Assembly: GCA_018389105.1 (NCBI GenBank)
Contig: JACATO010002186.1
Coordinates: 1,130,501 to 1,194,500, forward strand
Source: Nautilus pompilius
Taxonomy: Eukaryota > Mollusca > Cephalopoda > Nautilida > Nautilidae
Reading direction: 5' to 3'
Length of the DNA stretch: 64,000 nt
In this document: positions 13,181-24,902 of the stretch, piece after piece
Layout: every line of letters begins with the position of its first letter
Position numbering within the stretch: the stretch's first letter is position 1
Translations under genes and position numbers: made by a program
Notes under the pieces: model-generated
Databases searched by the model: none
What the model was told of the DNA's origin: nothing
What the model saw: only the letters and a program-made list of their open reading frames with translations

Positions 13181-15670
13181 ATGTTTGTTTATTTTACTAG
13201 TGTTTACTGGATCTGCTGAAAAATTCTGAATTTTTGTTCTCAAACTACACTTCAAGTTGTCAACAACTAAAGGATTTTTAGAACATCATATAACTGTCAT
13301 TAATTGGAGGGGTCAAACATTGATCAGTCAATTAGATATGGCAATTTTAATTTAAGTTTTTTTTGTTGCTATTTTGAAGAGATTGAATATCATTGTACGT
13401 TTGACTATAAGATACCTAGAAAATGCATCTGTAAACATCATACAATCCCTTGAAAATTTCATTCTTATTGAAAGAATCTTTTACTTAATAAGAATTTATT
13501 ACATGCGGATTTTGATTTTCTGTTCAAGTTTACAAGCTGCAGAAAATTATATGCAGCTCACGAGCTAGTAGTTGAACTACCCTGCTTTACAAGAAGCCCT
13601 TTTGAAAACCACAGTGCTTTAGGAGATGGTAGTTAACTTCTGAATATCCTATGTCACAAGAATTGTTAGATTACCTAATTATCTTTAATCTCATACCATT
13701 TTGTGTCAAATAAATTTTCCTACAGTGATTTTAAAAATCTTTATGTACAACACCACCTATGCTCAAATTATACTTACCTGATAAATAATCAAAAATGTGA
13801 CCAGGAATCAGAAGTAAATACAGATTTGACTAGAAAATTCAGATGCTTATGCTCATTTGTTGTTATTAATCAAATCAAATTTAACATTTTCCAAATAGCA
13901 AATGTTACCATAATTTAAAAAAAACAACTACAGCTGAAGATTTTAAGAAATAATAACATGGATTTCTCACAGCTAGTACTTCAGTATAACCAACTCAGTT
14001 TAAAGAAAATAAACAAATAAAAATTGTCCTGAATATTAATAATAAAATATAATTTTAAATAAGACTTCAAGATGATCCACACAAATCAACAACAATCAAG
14101 CCTCGTAGTACTTTTAGCATAGTAACTGCAAATGATATGGAGTTTTACTTGTAACACATACCAGACAGACCACATTAAATATGCTTGTCAAAAATCAGTG
14201 TTCTTTTTTTCTTGTTTTTCTAGCTGACCACTCGTTTACATAAATTTCTGCTACATTCAAGATTTCAAAAATCTCTTGCAGTAATCAACTTATTTTAAAA
14301 TTGTTGCTAGAAAAAAAAATTAAAATATCTGACCATTCCTTTACAAAAAAATAACTAAAATGGGTTTATCAATAACTAATTTCTAACTTACTAAGTAACC
14401 AATTAATAAACACTGGTTTAAATTGTTTAATTTGTAACCACATACAGAATATGTTGTGCATACTTTTCTGTTGGACGAAAGAAAACGTATTTGCTTTAAA
14501 TCAGACAATATTTTCCTCCTCAAATGCATAGGGTTATCAAGAAAGTCAGTTATCATGAATTCCAAGTTTTTAACAGCATAAGTCTACATAATTATAAATT
14601 ATATAAAATATCTGCATAGAGTGTCTTTACAATTATAAATTTAAAATTGCCAATATTATCATTATTTTGTTTTTCCCACTTCAGTATTTACTAAATATGC
14701 TATTTAAATGTTTGCCATAAAATTTGTAGTTTGTATAAACAATAGTTTATAATCAGTTTAATTTTTAAATAATACTTGCTCCTCCCACCTCTTCACCCTG
14801 TAATAATTTTTTTTTTAAAAAGCACTGAATAATAGTAGACTTTATAACAGAGGGAATGAAGCCCCCACCCCAGGCATAGCTAGACAGAAAATTAACAGTT
14901 TGAACAAGCTAGCCCTTTTGACCAGCTGTCAATGAAATGAGTGGATGGGTAGGTATCTACTGGCTGTGAAGCAGATGGGTGTGACACTTGTTCTCACCAC
15001 TATAAGCTATTGAAAACCAGGCTTTCTCACAGCATAAATCTCAAGGGCAGGTCATTTGTACCCAAGGTTAAATTTACAAACTATTTTGTTGTTTTTCTTA
15101 TAAATATGTGTCAGTTTTTTTTGTTTTTTTATAAAGTCTATTCACTGTACTTGTCTATACTCATGATTTATTTAAAAGGTACAGTTGATATTAAATTATC
15201 ATACTTTTTGTTCATTATACAATTTAAAGTAGATTTTTAAAATCTAATAAAATTTGCACAAAATACAGTAAAATAATTTTCCAGATAAAAATATCTTAAT
15301 GTGTTTAGTAACTGCATACTAATGAATGCATTATTATTTCTTTTGATACAACACTTAACACATTAAATATATAGAGAGAAAAAATAATCTAAGAATTAAT
15401 CTACCTGCTAGTTAGTCTGCCTATCTCACTCAGTCAGGAATGTTTAAAAGCATTGATCATATTTCCAGATAGTATTGAACCAAAAAATTTAGAATGGCTA
15501 AAATATATGAACTAAATGATGAACCCAATCAGCACATGTTTACCTACTTGCTGGGGTTAAAATAATTATTAATCCTTCTAATGCCTTATTTTTTAACATA
15601 CTAAAAAACTGCATGTATTGTGTTTTGGTATACTGCATAAGATAACTGTTTATGCAAGCACCCTATAAAC
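13181..15670. other. AT-rich non-coding sequence
   Basis: AT-rich with several chance open frames. A possible minus-strand exon at 13778-13829 (donor GTAAGTATAA, one open frame) has a weak acceptor and an unremarkable peptide, so I do not call it. A short GC-richer patch lies near 14850-15060 without recognisable content. The dispersed repeat at 14575-14620 is annotated separately. Confidence 0.4.
14575..14620. repeat. Dispersed repeat, copy B
   Basis: Related to 7932-7978: both share AGCATAA(A/G)TCTACATAATTAT and, after a variable middle, ATATCTGCATA. Same orientation as copy A. Confidence 0.55.
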
Positions 15671-16517
15671 CAGTGGTTCCCAACCAGGGAGTCGCGGAAC
15701 CCTGGAAGTTTCAATTTTTGTCGTATGACTGAGTCACGAAACTGTTCATATTTGTCTTGTTTATATGTACTGTATTTGCTGGTTTATAAGACGCACTTTT
15801 TCCAGAAAAAAGTATGCAAAAATTACTCTGCGACCAATACACCAGTATCACTGATGGGAGGCCAAGTACCAAAGGTGTAAGGCTTGTTTCCCATTGGAGG
15901 CACTCTCGGTTGCACCACAGGCCTCTGCGGTAATACACATGCATCACCCCTCCCCCTCCCCCACAGCTTTCTATCACTCTGCCACCCTCATAGAAACACG
16001 GACAATACAAGCTGGTGACAAAGGCCTGAACTCAAACTGTTACCAAAAAAATAGGACTGACACAATCGAGCCACGTTCCCATTGGCTAACGCCATTGGGG
16101 CCTGCAGCTAAAAGACTCAGACCACAACACCCGGGGCAGAGCACACTACAAGGACTGGATTGTGACTTAAGCCGGATGCGCACTAGCCAGCTCAATTTTA
16201 GGCAAACTTGGGCACCAACACCACACACCACACAGCTGTTCTGGTCAGAAGTAGAGTTCACTGATACCAGTATATTTCTGTTTAGCTGTAGTGGATTTAC
16301 TATATGTGCAGATGTTGTTCCCAGAAAAATCACTAAAATAGTTTTCAATAAATGTATGACAAAATGTACTAAAATTCTCATTTATGTGATTTTTTTGCTA
16401 AATTTATTCTTTGATTTTTTTTTTTTTTTCAATTATGGAAGTGTAGCAGGGGGTTGCAGGTCTTTTGAGTATTAGAAAAGGGTCCAGGAGTCCAAAAAGG
16501 TCCACAGGGAACCACTG
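15671..16517 (+). mobile_element. Non-autonomous hAT element, copy 1 (8-bp target duplication CTATAAAC)
   Basis: 847 bp bounded by CAGTGGTTCCC at the left and GGGAACCACTG at the right, a perfect 11-bp terminal inverted repeat. The 8-bp duplication CTATAAAC is intact at 15663-15670 and 16518-16525. Eight-base duplications and CAGTG/CACTG-type ends are hallmarks of the hAT superfamily. TA at the centre of the duplication and T/A at positions 2/7 fit both Buster- and Ac-type preferences. The interior is much richer in GC and CpG than its surroundings. It includes a segment near 15772-15805 with GTATTTGCTGG and TATAAGACGCAC, resembling ends of other widespread vertebrate/invertebrate MITEs. No hAT transposase motif is visible. 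The open frames inside (plus 15894-16475, minus 15711-16010 and 16040-16381) are treated as non-coding. Perfect target duplications suggest a fairly recent insertion. Confidence 0.92.
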
Positions 16518-19500
16518 CTATAAACCAAAAAAAGAACTGGGTGAAGAGCAAAAGCTGTTAATCCTGAAAGGAATGAGTGTTTAGGCTCAAGGTCTAAACA
16601 GCTAAGTACAAAGCCCCTGCCTAGACAGCCCTGTCATGTGAAGTTTTCTGGTAATTAGAGAAAAGTTCCTGGCTAAAGCATGATAGACTTGTTATTTAAA
16701 TTTCACGATAACAGTGACAACAACAAAATATAATTTGTATTTGTGCCAAATTTCAAGAAAAAGCAAACAGTTATGAAATATGTACTATCCATTGATTTTA
16801 TGTATATATTGCAACATAGGACCAATGAGAGAATCATTAGATTCATAGTGATTCTAAATAGTTTACTGAATTAAACACTGAAAATACTTCTTGAAATTTT
16901 GAAGTTTTTAAACTAAAAGTAATTTATTGCAGATATCATTTAATTAAGTTTGCGAACATAACTAAAAAGTGAATGAATAATAAATATAACTTATTGATTC
17001 TTTTCCCAATCATACACATTTATTTAATAAGGTGAACATTTTATTTGAAAATGTTAATTTTCCATTAATGTTAATCGTGTGAGATGAGAGAAACTGATAC
17101 AAATATTGTTTGAACCGATTCAGCATGTAAATAGGATGTAGGTAGATGATCTATGTTCATTAATATTAAATATTTCATAATAATTTTCAGAAGAATCTGT
17201 GCCTATCGTATAACTAATTCTCTGAGTGTTAGGTGATCCAAAAAATATATTTAAATAAACAATTTCAGACATGTTTATATGCATAAATTCATCAGTAAAA
17301 AAACTTTTTTACAAAAAAAAACAATTTGATGAATAATAATTTCTTAACTTTAAATGCTTATTTCTGAGCATTTGCTTTGCCTACTTTTAGTGACAGTGTT
17401 CAAGTCTTGATAATTCATGAACAGTACACTTTTATTACAGATTCATGTCTTCATTGAATTCTGTCTACTGAGTACAGTGTTTCAAATTCTGGTATACCCA
17501 ATTTGAAAGTTTATTAATATTTAGCTTTTTTTAATCAACACACATTTCTATGAATTGGAGTGGTACTGATATTTTTAAGTATATACTTTAAGAATATTAT
17601 AATTTTCTTAAGCCCTTTTTCTTTAACTCATTCAAAAGTCTACTTATTGGTGTTAATATTCTGTATTTAAAATATATGCTTGATAATTTGAATAAATTAA
17701 ACTTTTTTTTTTTTCTTCCTGTAAAAGTGGTAAAATGGGGAGAAACTACAGATTTTGGAGTTCTTATTGTTTTGCAGAAAAGGGTGGGGTAAAATGTTTC
17801 TAGTTCTTTCCTCTGTCAACTATATGTTTTCTGTTAGCATATTTCTCAGTTATATTGATATTTACCTAGGTCAAGCCCTGGAGTATACAAAATTGCTATA
17901 GTGTTAATCCATGTAATCTGTACTGGAAGCAATTGTGGAACAAATCCTCATCATAGTTACCACCACTTCACCCAGTCATAATATGACAGAAGGTAGTCAG
18001 TTACTATGAGAAGACAAAGGAAAGCTAAAGATTTATAACACAACAAAACAATTGATAGTTTAACATAATTTTAGAAAAAGTTAGTGTGACATAATCATTA
18101 AATGGAAATATTTTAAATGGAAGGTAATCCTCAGTAATTTAAAGTAAAATATTTAAAATTAAAATAGCAAAGTAAAATTCAAATGGAATGGCCTATGGAC
18201 TTTTATGTTACTCCCTTTTCCTGTCACTCCTCTTCTCTAAAATGTGTATTCTATTTTTTTTTTTTAATGCTGCTTTCTAAAAAATAATTACCATAAGATT
18301 AATGCAAGAGCAAACTGAAAGTAACAAATAAATACATAGAATCACAACTGATCTATCACAGGACTGAATACAAAAAAGTTAGTACTCTATCGTACATTTT
18401 CAACACAAACAAATAATATTCTGTAATCACCATATGTTATATTAACAAGTTCATAAAAGCTTTGATGGAAATCAATGCACTAAAAAAGAAAGTTTTTTTT
18501 TTTTTAGTATATGAATCCCTTTTTGTGCTATAGAAGTAAAAAATATTGGGAAAAATTCAACATGTTGCAAAGAATCATGAAACTGTCATCAGCAGAAATT
18601 AATAGGTATTAGAATTTATCTTTTTGACTAATACCTTAATCACCCAGCAGAAAAACTGCTCCTTTAGAAAGTCTCATTTGTTACAGAGTTGTTGTGTGCA
18701 GTAAATAAATTAAAAGATAGAAAAATAGTATAAGAATCCATGAGGAAAAAGGTCAAGGTTATCTACTGAGTCGAGATTACTCCTATAGCAATAAAAAGAG
18801 AAGAAATCATGTTTCATTACTGGATCAATGCAATCCTGCTTGATGCTCATAATATGCAATGGTGGTAGGTAGGCCATGTATTTTCTGGAATAATGAGCAT
18901 ACAAACAGAATATATAACACTAGTAATGTACAGGAAAAAAAAAAAAACCTTAAACATCTAATGCTGGAATTTAATAAGAAAATGTCTTTACCCATTTTTT
19001 TCATCAATAAGGATCAAAGAATATTGCTACCAATATATCCAAAACAATTATTGACAAAAAGCACCAATTACTTTATATACCCAACTAATAAATAGTTCTT
19101 TCTTAACAGCATTTCAAAGAGTTGCTGATTTTTTTTTTTTTTGTTTAAAAAAAATTTTTTTTTTCCTAGACACCAAAAATAGGTGAAGACCAAAAGCCTA
19201 GGCTGAATAAATCTGACCCCTTTTATTCTCTTTCTAAAAGGGTAACCACAAAAATAGCACTGACAAACACTAACTGCTCCTATGCTATCTAGTATATCCT
19301 GTATGTCTATAGATTAGCTGATACTGAATACATGGGCAGACACTTCAGTATCTGTGTATTAAGGTGTCACAACCTCTTGGCAAATAGAGTTAACAGCACT
19401 CCTCTAAGGGGCACCTGTTTGTATAGTGCTACTTGGTGGCCACCACAGCCAGGTCTCTGTCAATCAAACCAGTTCACAAGTAATATCAGTATAAATGCTT

Positions 19501-21180
19501 AGTAGAAATACTGGTGGCAGCACACCATTTCAACTTGCATAATAATAATAACAACAACAATAATGTATAATTATAGCTTAAAATTAACAAACATCTATGC
19601 ACATTAAAACTACATTTATGCTTAATTAACCTCAGGTTTTAAAAGATAACAACAAAAATATTTAAAATGAAAATTATCACAACTCTACTTTAAAACCATA
19701 TAAATTGATAACTTTCTCCAGCCTTTGTTCTGCTGATTAGCATTTTATAAAAAAACAATGTATTTTGTATCATTGCCATTTTTCTTTAAACTTTAGTTTA
19801 CATTCCAGTTGACTTTAGTGAGATATTTGTGCTCTTTTTTTTTTTAAATCGAATGTAGAAATATAACATTACTAATTTATAAAGACTCTATTCACTTGTG
19901 TGGAATATATTTTTCATCTTAAATCAGCAATTACTGGTAGTGTACATATAGCAAAGAGCAACATCTTTCCCATAAAGCTAAGTAAATGAGTGTTTTTGAT
20001 TTTATTCAATAAAACAAACATTTAGATGATGGTAATAACTAATATAAAATTTCAATACTCTTAAAGTTATATAAATAAAACAAAAACAAAACAAATGGTG
20101 GTCAACCAAAATATAGCAGATTTAAATAAATTTTTTTAACAGTATTCATTTTCAACTAAGTATAATTACACATTTAAACTACAATCAATAATATAATGAG
20201 TAAACGTAAGTGACCATTTTGGATATAGACATAAAATATATTAAACACATTATTCACATGTGGACTCACCAATGAAATATTCCATATCTGATATATAATC
20301 AATTTCATTACAGAACTCAGGGTTAGTTTCAGAATTTCAATCACTTATTAGTAATACAACTACATTTTGGTGATTTTTCCTATCTTCATGTATTCAAGTG
20401 ACTTAAGCCAGTCTAGAACATGCAACCTGTTCACTGATAATATTTTGAATGTCATAATTTGAACATCATTTTAGTACACTATGAAGCCATGAACAGTAAA
20501 AAAATAGGAAAGCAATCAAAAAAGATCCACTGCATAAATGACAGACACTGTACAGCAAAGCAGTTCCTTTTAAGACTAAACCCTGATATGGCAATAGCAA
20601 AGGATAACCAAGAAGTATATTTATTACTTTGCTTTAATACTACTAATAGAGTGATAATGGAATGAACCTAAACTATACTCCTAAATTTTGTAAATAACTA
20701 AGCACCATTCTTATATAAATTAGTCTATTAGTACCTATTTGTTAGCATATGACTGTTATAAAATATGCAGGACAAACATGTTCCAATACTTTTTATTGGA
20801 ACATTGATCACAAGATTATTTTCATTAAAATACCCACACAATTATGGCTGCTAGTGTATTTATATACCATAATATAAAATATTGCTTGGTTAAATATAAT
20901 GTACACTAATTTCGAAAAGTTAAGCAAAAAAAAAACAAAAAACAATTTTTTTTTATAAGATGCTGTAAATTCACCAAATATTCAACACAAATCCTCTACA
21001 TGTAACAACTTTTATCAAGCAATATGTAAATGAGTTTCAGTAGAAACATGTAAATTAGCTTTGGTATAAACAAACAAAAAAAAAACTTGGCTTGTGTTCA
21101 TATCAATTTTGCTCTGAAGACCAATGTTACAAATGGGTTAGTCATATTTTTTTTTTTGGAAAATTCTAGGATGGAGAACT
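16518..21180. other. AT-rich non-coding sequence
   Basis: Mostly unique AT-rich DNA. A weak plus-strand exon-like segment occurs near 17190-17230 (preceded by TAATTTTCAG, followed by GTGATC, one open frame), too weak to call. About 19180-19500 is moderately GC-richer and may be an old, unrecognised repeat. Nothing else is supported. Confidence 0.4.
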
Positions 21181-21900
21181 ATTGGTAGGATAAAGGTTGG
21201 ACAGTTTCAGACACATGATGGAATGGCTAAATGTAAACAAAAATGGAGTGATGTTTCTGACTACAGGAGAAATCTGAAGTGCAAGATCTTGTCTGAAGAC
21301 CAGTTCATAGTCCAAGCAGAGCAAATCTTCAACATTGCTCTGATCTCTCTCTCTCTGCAGCTAGAGAGAGAGACTGGTATCATATACAGAAAGATACCTG
21401 AAAGAGAATTTGAGAGAGAGATAAACCCATGGTATCCCCTCAACCCACCATCACAAACAGCAGTAGTTGAACTGATGCCATGTTCTCTTTACTGATGGGA
21501 CAAGACTTAGCCTCCTATTTTGCTTTCAATGCATACTCATTTGAAAGGAAAGTGGAACCTACAACCAGCCTATACACAACATGGAAAGGGATTACCAAGT
21601 AGTGGTGTGATGGTTTAGGCAGGAATTTCATTGGGTGGGCAAACAGACTTGCCAGCATGTATTTAAGAAAAGTACCTTGACTGTAATGAAATACAGAAAC
21701 AAGATTATGGATCCTTATGTCAGACCATACACAGCTTCAATTGGAGAAAACTTTGTTTAATGAACAATAACATCCATCCCCATAAGGCATATGTAATCAA
21801 ACAGGATCTTCAAGACCAAAACATTACCTAACTGTGAGAGGATGTTTGGGATGCTCTAAAAATGTGTGTTGGCCCCATCCAAGGTCACTCAAAAAAAAAA
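21181..21900 (+). pseudogene. Decayed Tc1/mariner-type transposase
   Basis: The plus strand carries transposase blocks spread over several frames. A frame from 21223 to 21495 ends in VVELMPCSLY, comparable to the region around the first catalytic Asp (HVLFSDES). At 21600-21650 a frame reads SSGVMV, a stop, then AGISLGGQTDL, matching the GGGVMVWxGIS-x-(G)RTDLH block. At 21690-21750 it reads KYRNKIMDPYVRPYTASIG, matching the RYRxEIxDPxVRPxxxxxG block, followed by degenerate NN-x-x-PHKAYVI (second Asp region, Asp lost) and then LQDQNIT. The order matches intact Tc1-like transposases of the DPYVRP subgroup common in arthropods. Multiple stops and frameshifts make it dead. A CT/GA inverted repeat sits inside it near 21345-21375. 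Element ends were not found. Confidence 0.68.
21345..21375. repeat. CT/AG imperfect palindrome
   Basis: CTCTCTCTCTCTGCAG is followed directly by CTAGAGAGAGAGAG, forming an imperfect hairpin about 30 bp long within the transposase fossil. It probably grew by slippage. Confidence 0.75.
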
Positions 21901-24847
21901 AAAAAAACTATACAACAAACTTTATTGCCCAAGGTTATAAGCAGCAAGCATATCATCTACTGGCTACATCTAATTCAACTTTGTTTACATTATTTGTGTT
22001 AGAATTCCTTCTTGTTTCCTGATCAGGTCTTGCTTGTTTTTTTTCATAACTTTAAAAAACATTTGTAACCTACATATTTTTTGATAAAAGTTGTCACATG
22101 AAGGAGTTAGTGTTGATTATTTGGTGAATAAAACTTTGACCATTTTAGATTTTTTTTTTTTTTGTTCCTTAAATTTTGGAAATTTTATTCTTAAGAATGA
22201 AAATGTTTGCTTTTAAATGTATGAAAACTATGAAGGATTTTGTATAAAAGCATTTTTAGTACAGCTTAAGGTAAAATATTTAAAGAAGTGATAAGTTTTT
22301 TTCTAATAAACTAAGAATTTCAATCATACTTTTATAGAAAATGTTTATCTTCTGATAGTAGCATAAAATAAATATTCAGTTGAACCTTTTGCCATTATAT
22401 ATGTAGTAATATTGGTCAAAAGGTAAAGCAGGTAAACAACAGGAACTAGAAATAGTAGTTCTAAATGATGCTCTTACACACGGGATACACTGTAGCAAGG
22501 AGGCGGGGGGGGGGGGGATTATGGAGTTCAAGCAAGGCAGCATGAGTGTGAGCGTTGATAATGTGAGCACTCAATAGCCCTGCATAAACCTACATTGATA
22601 AATCAATGCCTTGTGCCCTGTCACAAATTTTATATATTATCCAAAATTACGCTGATTATATTGCACCGTAAATAAGCTTATATCATTTACCATCTTTGAT
22701 CTCTCCAAATTTTAAATAGCCTGGCACCTATACACAGCATAAGTATAATTACACAGATAAAAGAGTGAAAAGGTTACTTTTCCAGAAATGTTTAATCTTC
22801 TCTCTGTTGCGTGTTCCTGGAAAAATTGTAATGAGAATTGTAAGTTGAATGCCAGAAAATGGAATAGCACTATAAATACTGCATAACAAGTGAAAATTAA
22901 AATTAATGAAAACAATTTAAATGGACATCAAAACTCAAAACAGGTAATAAAAGAGAGCTGAACCATCATATTTTGGACAAGATTTTGGGGGTGTCCCTGA
23001 GCCACCTCTTCAAGCACCACTGATAATACACTATTAGTGTCTATTTAATTCCATGCTGTATATAGCATCACAAGATCTGTCAAAACCAGTTTGCCTGGAT
23101 AAAATTGCATAACATAAGCATTTTCACCACAAAACAAATCATTATTTTACTGATGTGTTTAATTCAAGAGTTTCCAATTTTTCTACAGAAACATTAAGTA
23201 CTTTTCTCACCTTGAAATTAGAAAAAAAAAGGCAGGTCACAAAACCTCATGCTATACAGTTTTTGAGTTTTTAAAAACATTGAAAAGTAAACAAGAAAAC
23301 ACAAGGATCATCCAACTGATCACTTCATATCTGTATCTTTAAAAAGTGATTTTGTTTCTGTCCATCTGGAATATACATTGTGTAACATAACAAGAGCTCA
23401 ATAACTTTGAAAATATATTTTCAGACCAAAAGGGACAGGTCTCAAAACAAATTTGTTGATAAGATTTTGTAGCATAACACAGTTTCACTGACCAGAAAGA
23501 ATGGCATCTGTTTTCAAATACCAAAAAGCACAAAATGGAGGATATGTGACTGAAATGTGTTCCTATCTATTAATAACAAATGCATGACTGGCATAGTAAA
23601 AGGTTTTCATTATTACTTTAAAGGTCAAGAAAATAAATGAAAAAAACAGCAATATACTATCTTTCTACAAAATTGGCATGACAAGTTCAACAAAATTATA
23701 AGTTGTTTTCTTTCTCACAAAAGTCAAGAACTTGAATCTAGCAAATGTTCCACAAAACCATTGCAGCACAAATCACTAAAAGACAACATAGTGTGGCAAA
23801 TTATCAAAACTAGGAAATAGTTCAGAAGATTTTCTGATGTACCAAAATGTCCAATATTTTTTTCTCTTCTACTTCAGTTACAGATAGTATAAGTATGTTG
23901 CATTTCTTGAGCTTGAGTTCTAACTTTTCAGACATTTTCTCTTTACTATACTGGAAAAATCCAATAATGGATTTACTTTCTTTTTAAAGCCTCTTTGCAC
24001 TATATTATTTAAGCAATAGTATAAAAAGAGATGGAATTTACTTTATACTCCAAACCATCATATTCAGAGGTTATAAGTTATGCAGGCTGTATTATAAATA
24101 AATTCCATTTGTATTTTTTTTACATAAATTTCATAAACCATTTAATTGTGTATAGTAGGTAGTAATAAAAACTTAATTTTTTTTTAACCATTCAAACATC
24201 TATTTAAAATCAGATGTAAATAATTAATACAATCTTTTTTGTCATTCATCTTCTAAATTAAAAAAGAAAACTAAAGTATATTTAGAGATTTTAGGACTTA
24301 GCTTAAAACCTTTAAAAAAGAAAGTATTTATTTCAATTAATTTTGGGAGGGTTGGTGGAAAAAGAGAAGATGGTTATGTTCCCAATTAATGATTAAAAAT
24401 TAAAAAGACAACTTAAATGCTAAAATTATTTGCAATAATTCTGAAGATTCAAAAGATAATTGCCATTCAGCTGAGACCACCTTTAATGGATAATAAACAG
24501 GTAAGAATATATGCTGTCACCTAAAAGTTAATCATTTATTTAATTCTAACTAAACTGCAGTTGTATGCTAAAGCTGTAGGATTCGTATTCTATAATAAAA
24601 ATATTTCTGACTTTTTTCATAATTCAATTTTAAAATATTTTAAATTTGTGTAAGTTGCTTCTGTAATGAAAGCACTAGAACTGTATAATAACCAAAAGAT
24701 GATTATCAATACTTAGTCCTTTAAATACAAATAAGACAGTTACATCAATTATGATTTTTTAAATTCTTTGTTTGAACCTTACAATGAGCATTAGACTTAT
24801 TTAAAGTGTGAAATATTCAGCTAAAAATCTGAATTCCTCATACTTAC
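21901..24847. other. AT-rich non-coding sequence
   Basis: No gene seen. Contains a 13-base G run at 22505-22517. The minus frame across it (22376-22570) is produced by low-complexity sequence. A possible minus-strand donor (CAAG|GTGAG) near 23210 has no matching acceptor close by. Confidence 0.4.
22505..22517. repeat. Poly(G) tract, 13 bases
   Basis: An uninterrupted run of 13 G in AT-rich surroundings. It may be a sequencing-length uncertainty. Confidence 0.95.
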
Positions 24848-24902
24848 AATTGGAAAGCAATTTCTGAACAAAGTTAGAAAAGACAAAGACAACAGGACCC
24901 AT
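24848..24902 (-). CDS. Weak candidate internal exon (minus strand)
   Basis: On the minus strand CCTGATTTTTCAG precedes 55 nt that end at the donor GTAAGTATGAG, an excellent donor match. Two frames are open. One gives MGPVVFVFSNFVQKLLS; the other gives WVLLSLSFLTLFRNCFPI, hydrophobic and followed by phase 0. The second frame is the one that would join in phase to both 42322-42356 upstream and 8598-8656 downstream. There is no homology recognised, and in DNA this T-rich hydrophobic frames are common by chance, so this is speculative. Confidence 0.18.

Noticed and set aside
13778-13829. 52-nt minus-strand segment with donor GTAAGTATAA
   Set aside because: The acceptor (GAATTTTCTAG) is weak and the phase is incompatible with the exon at 8598-8656.
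15894-16475. 193-codon open frame, the longest in the window
   Set aside because: It lies almost wholly inside the non-autonomous hAT element, overlaps a minus-strand frame of similar length and shows no domain.
17179-17231. Plus-strand exon-like segment after TAATTTTCAG
   Set aside because: Donor GTGATC is poor and no neighbouring plus-strand exon is supported.
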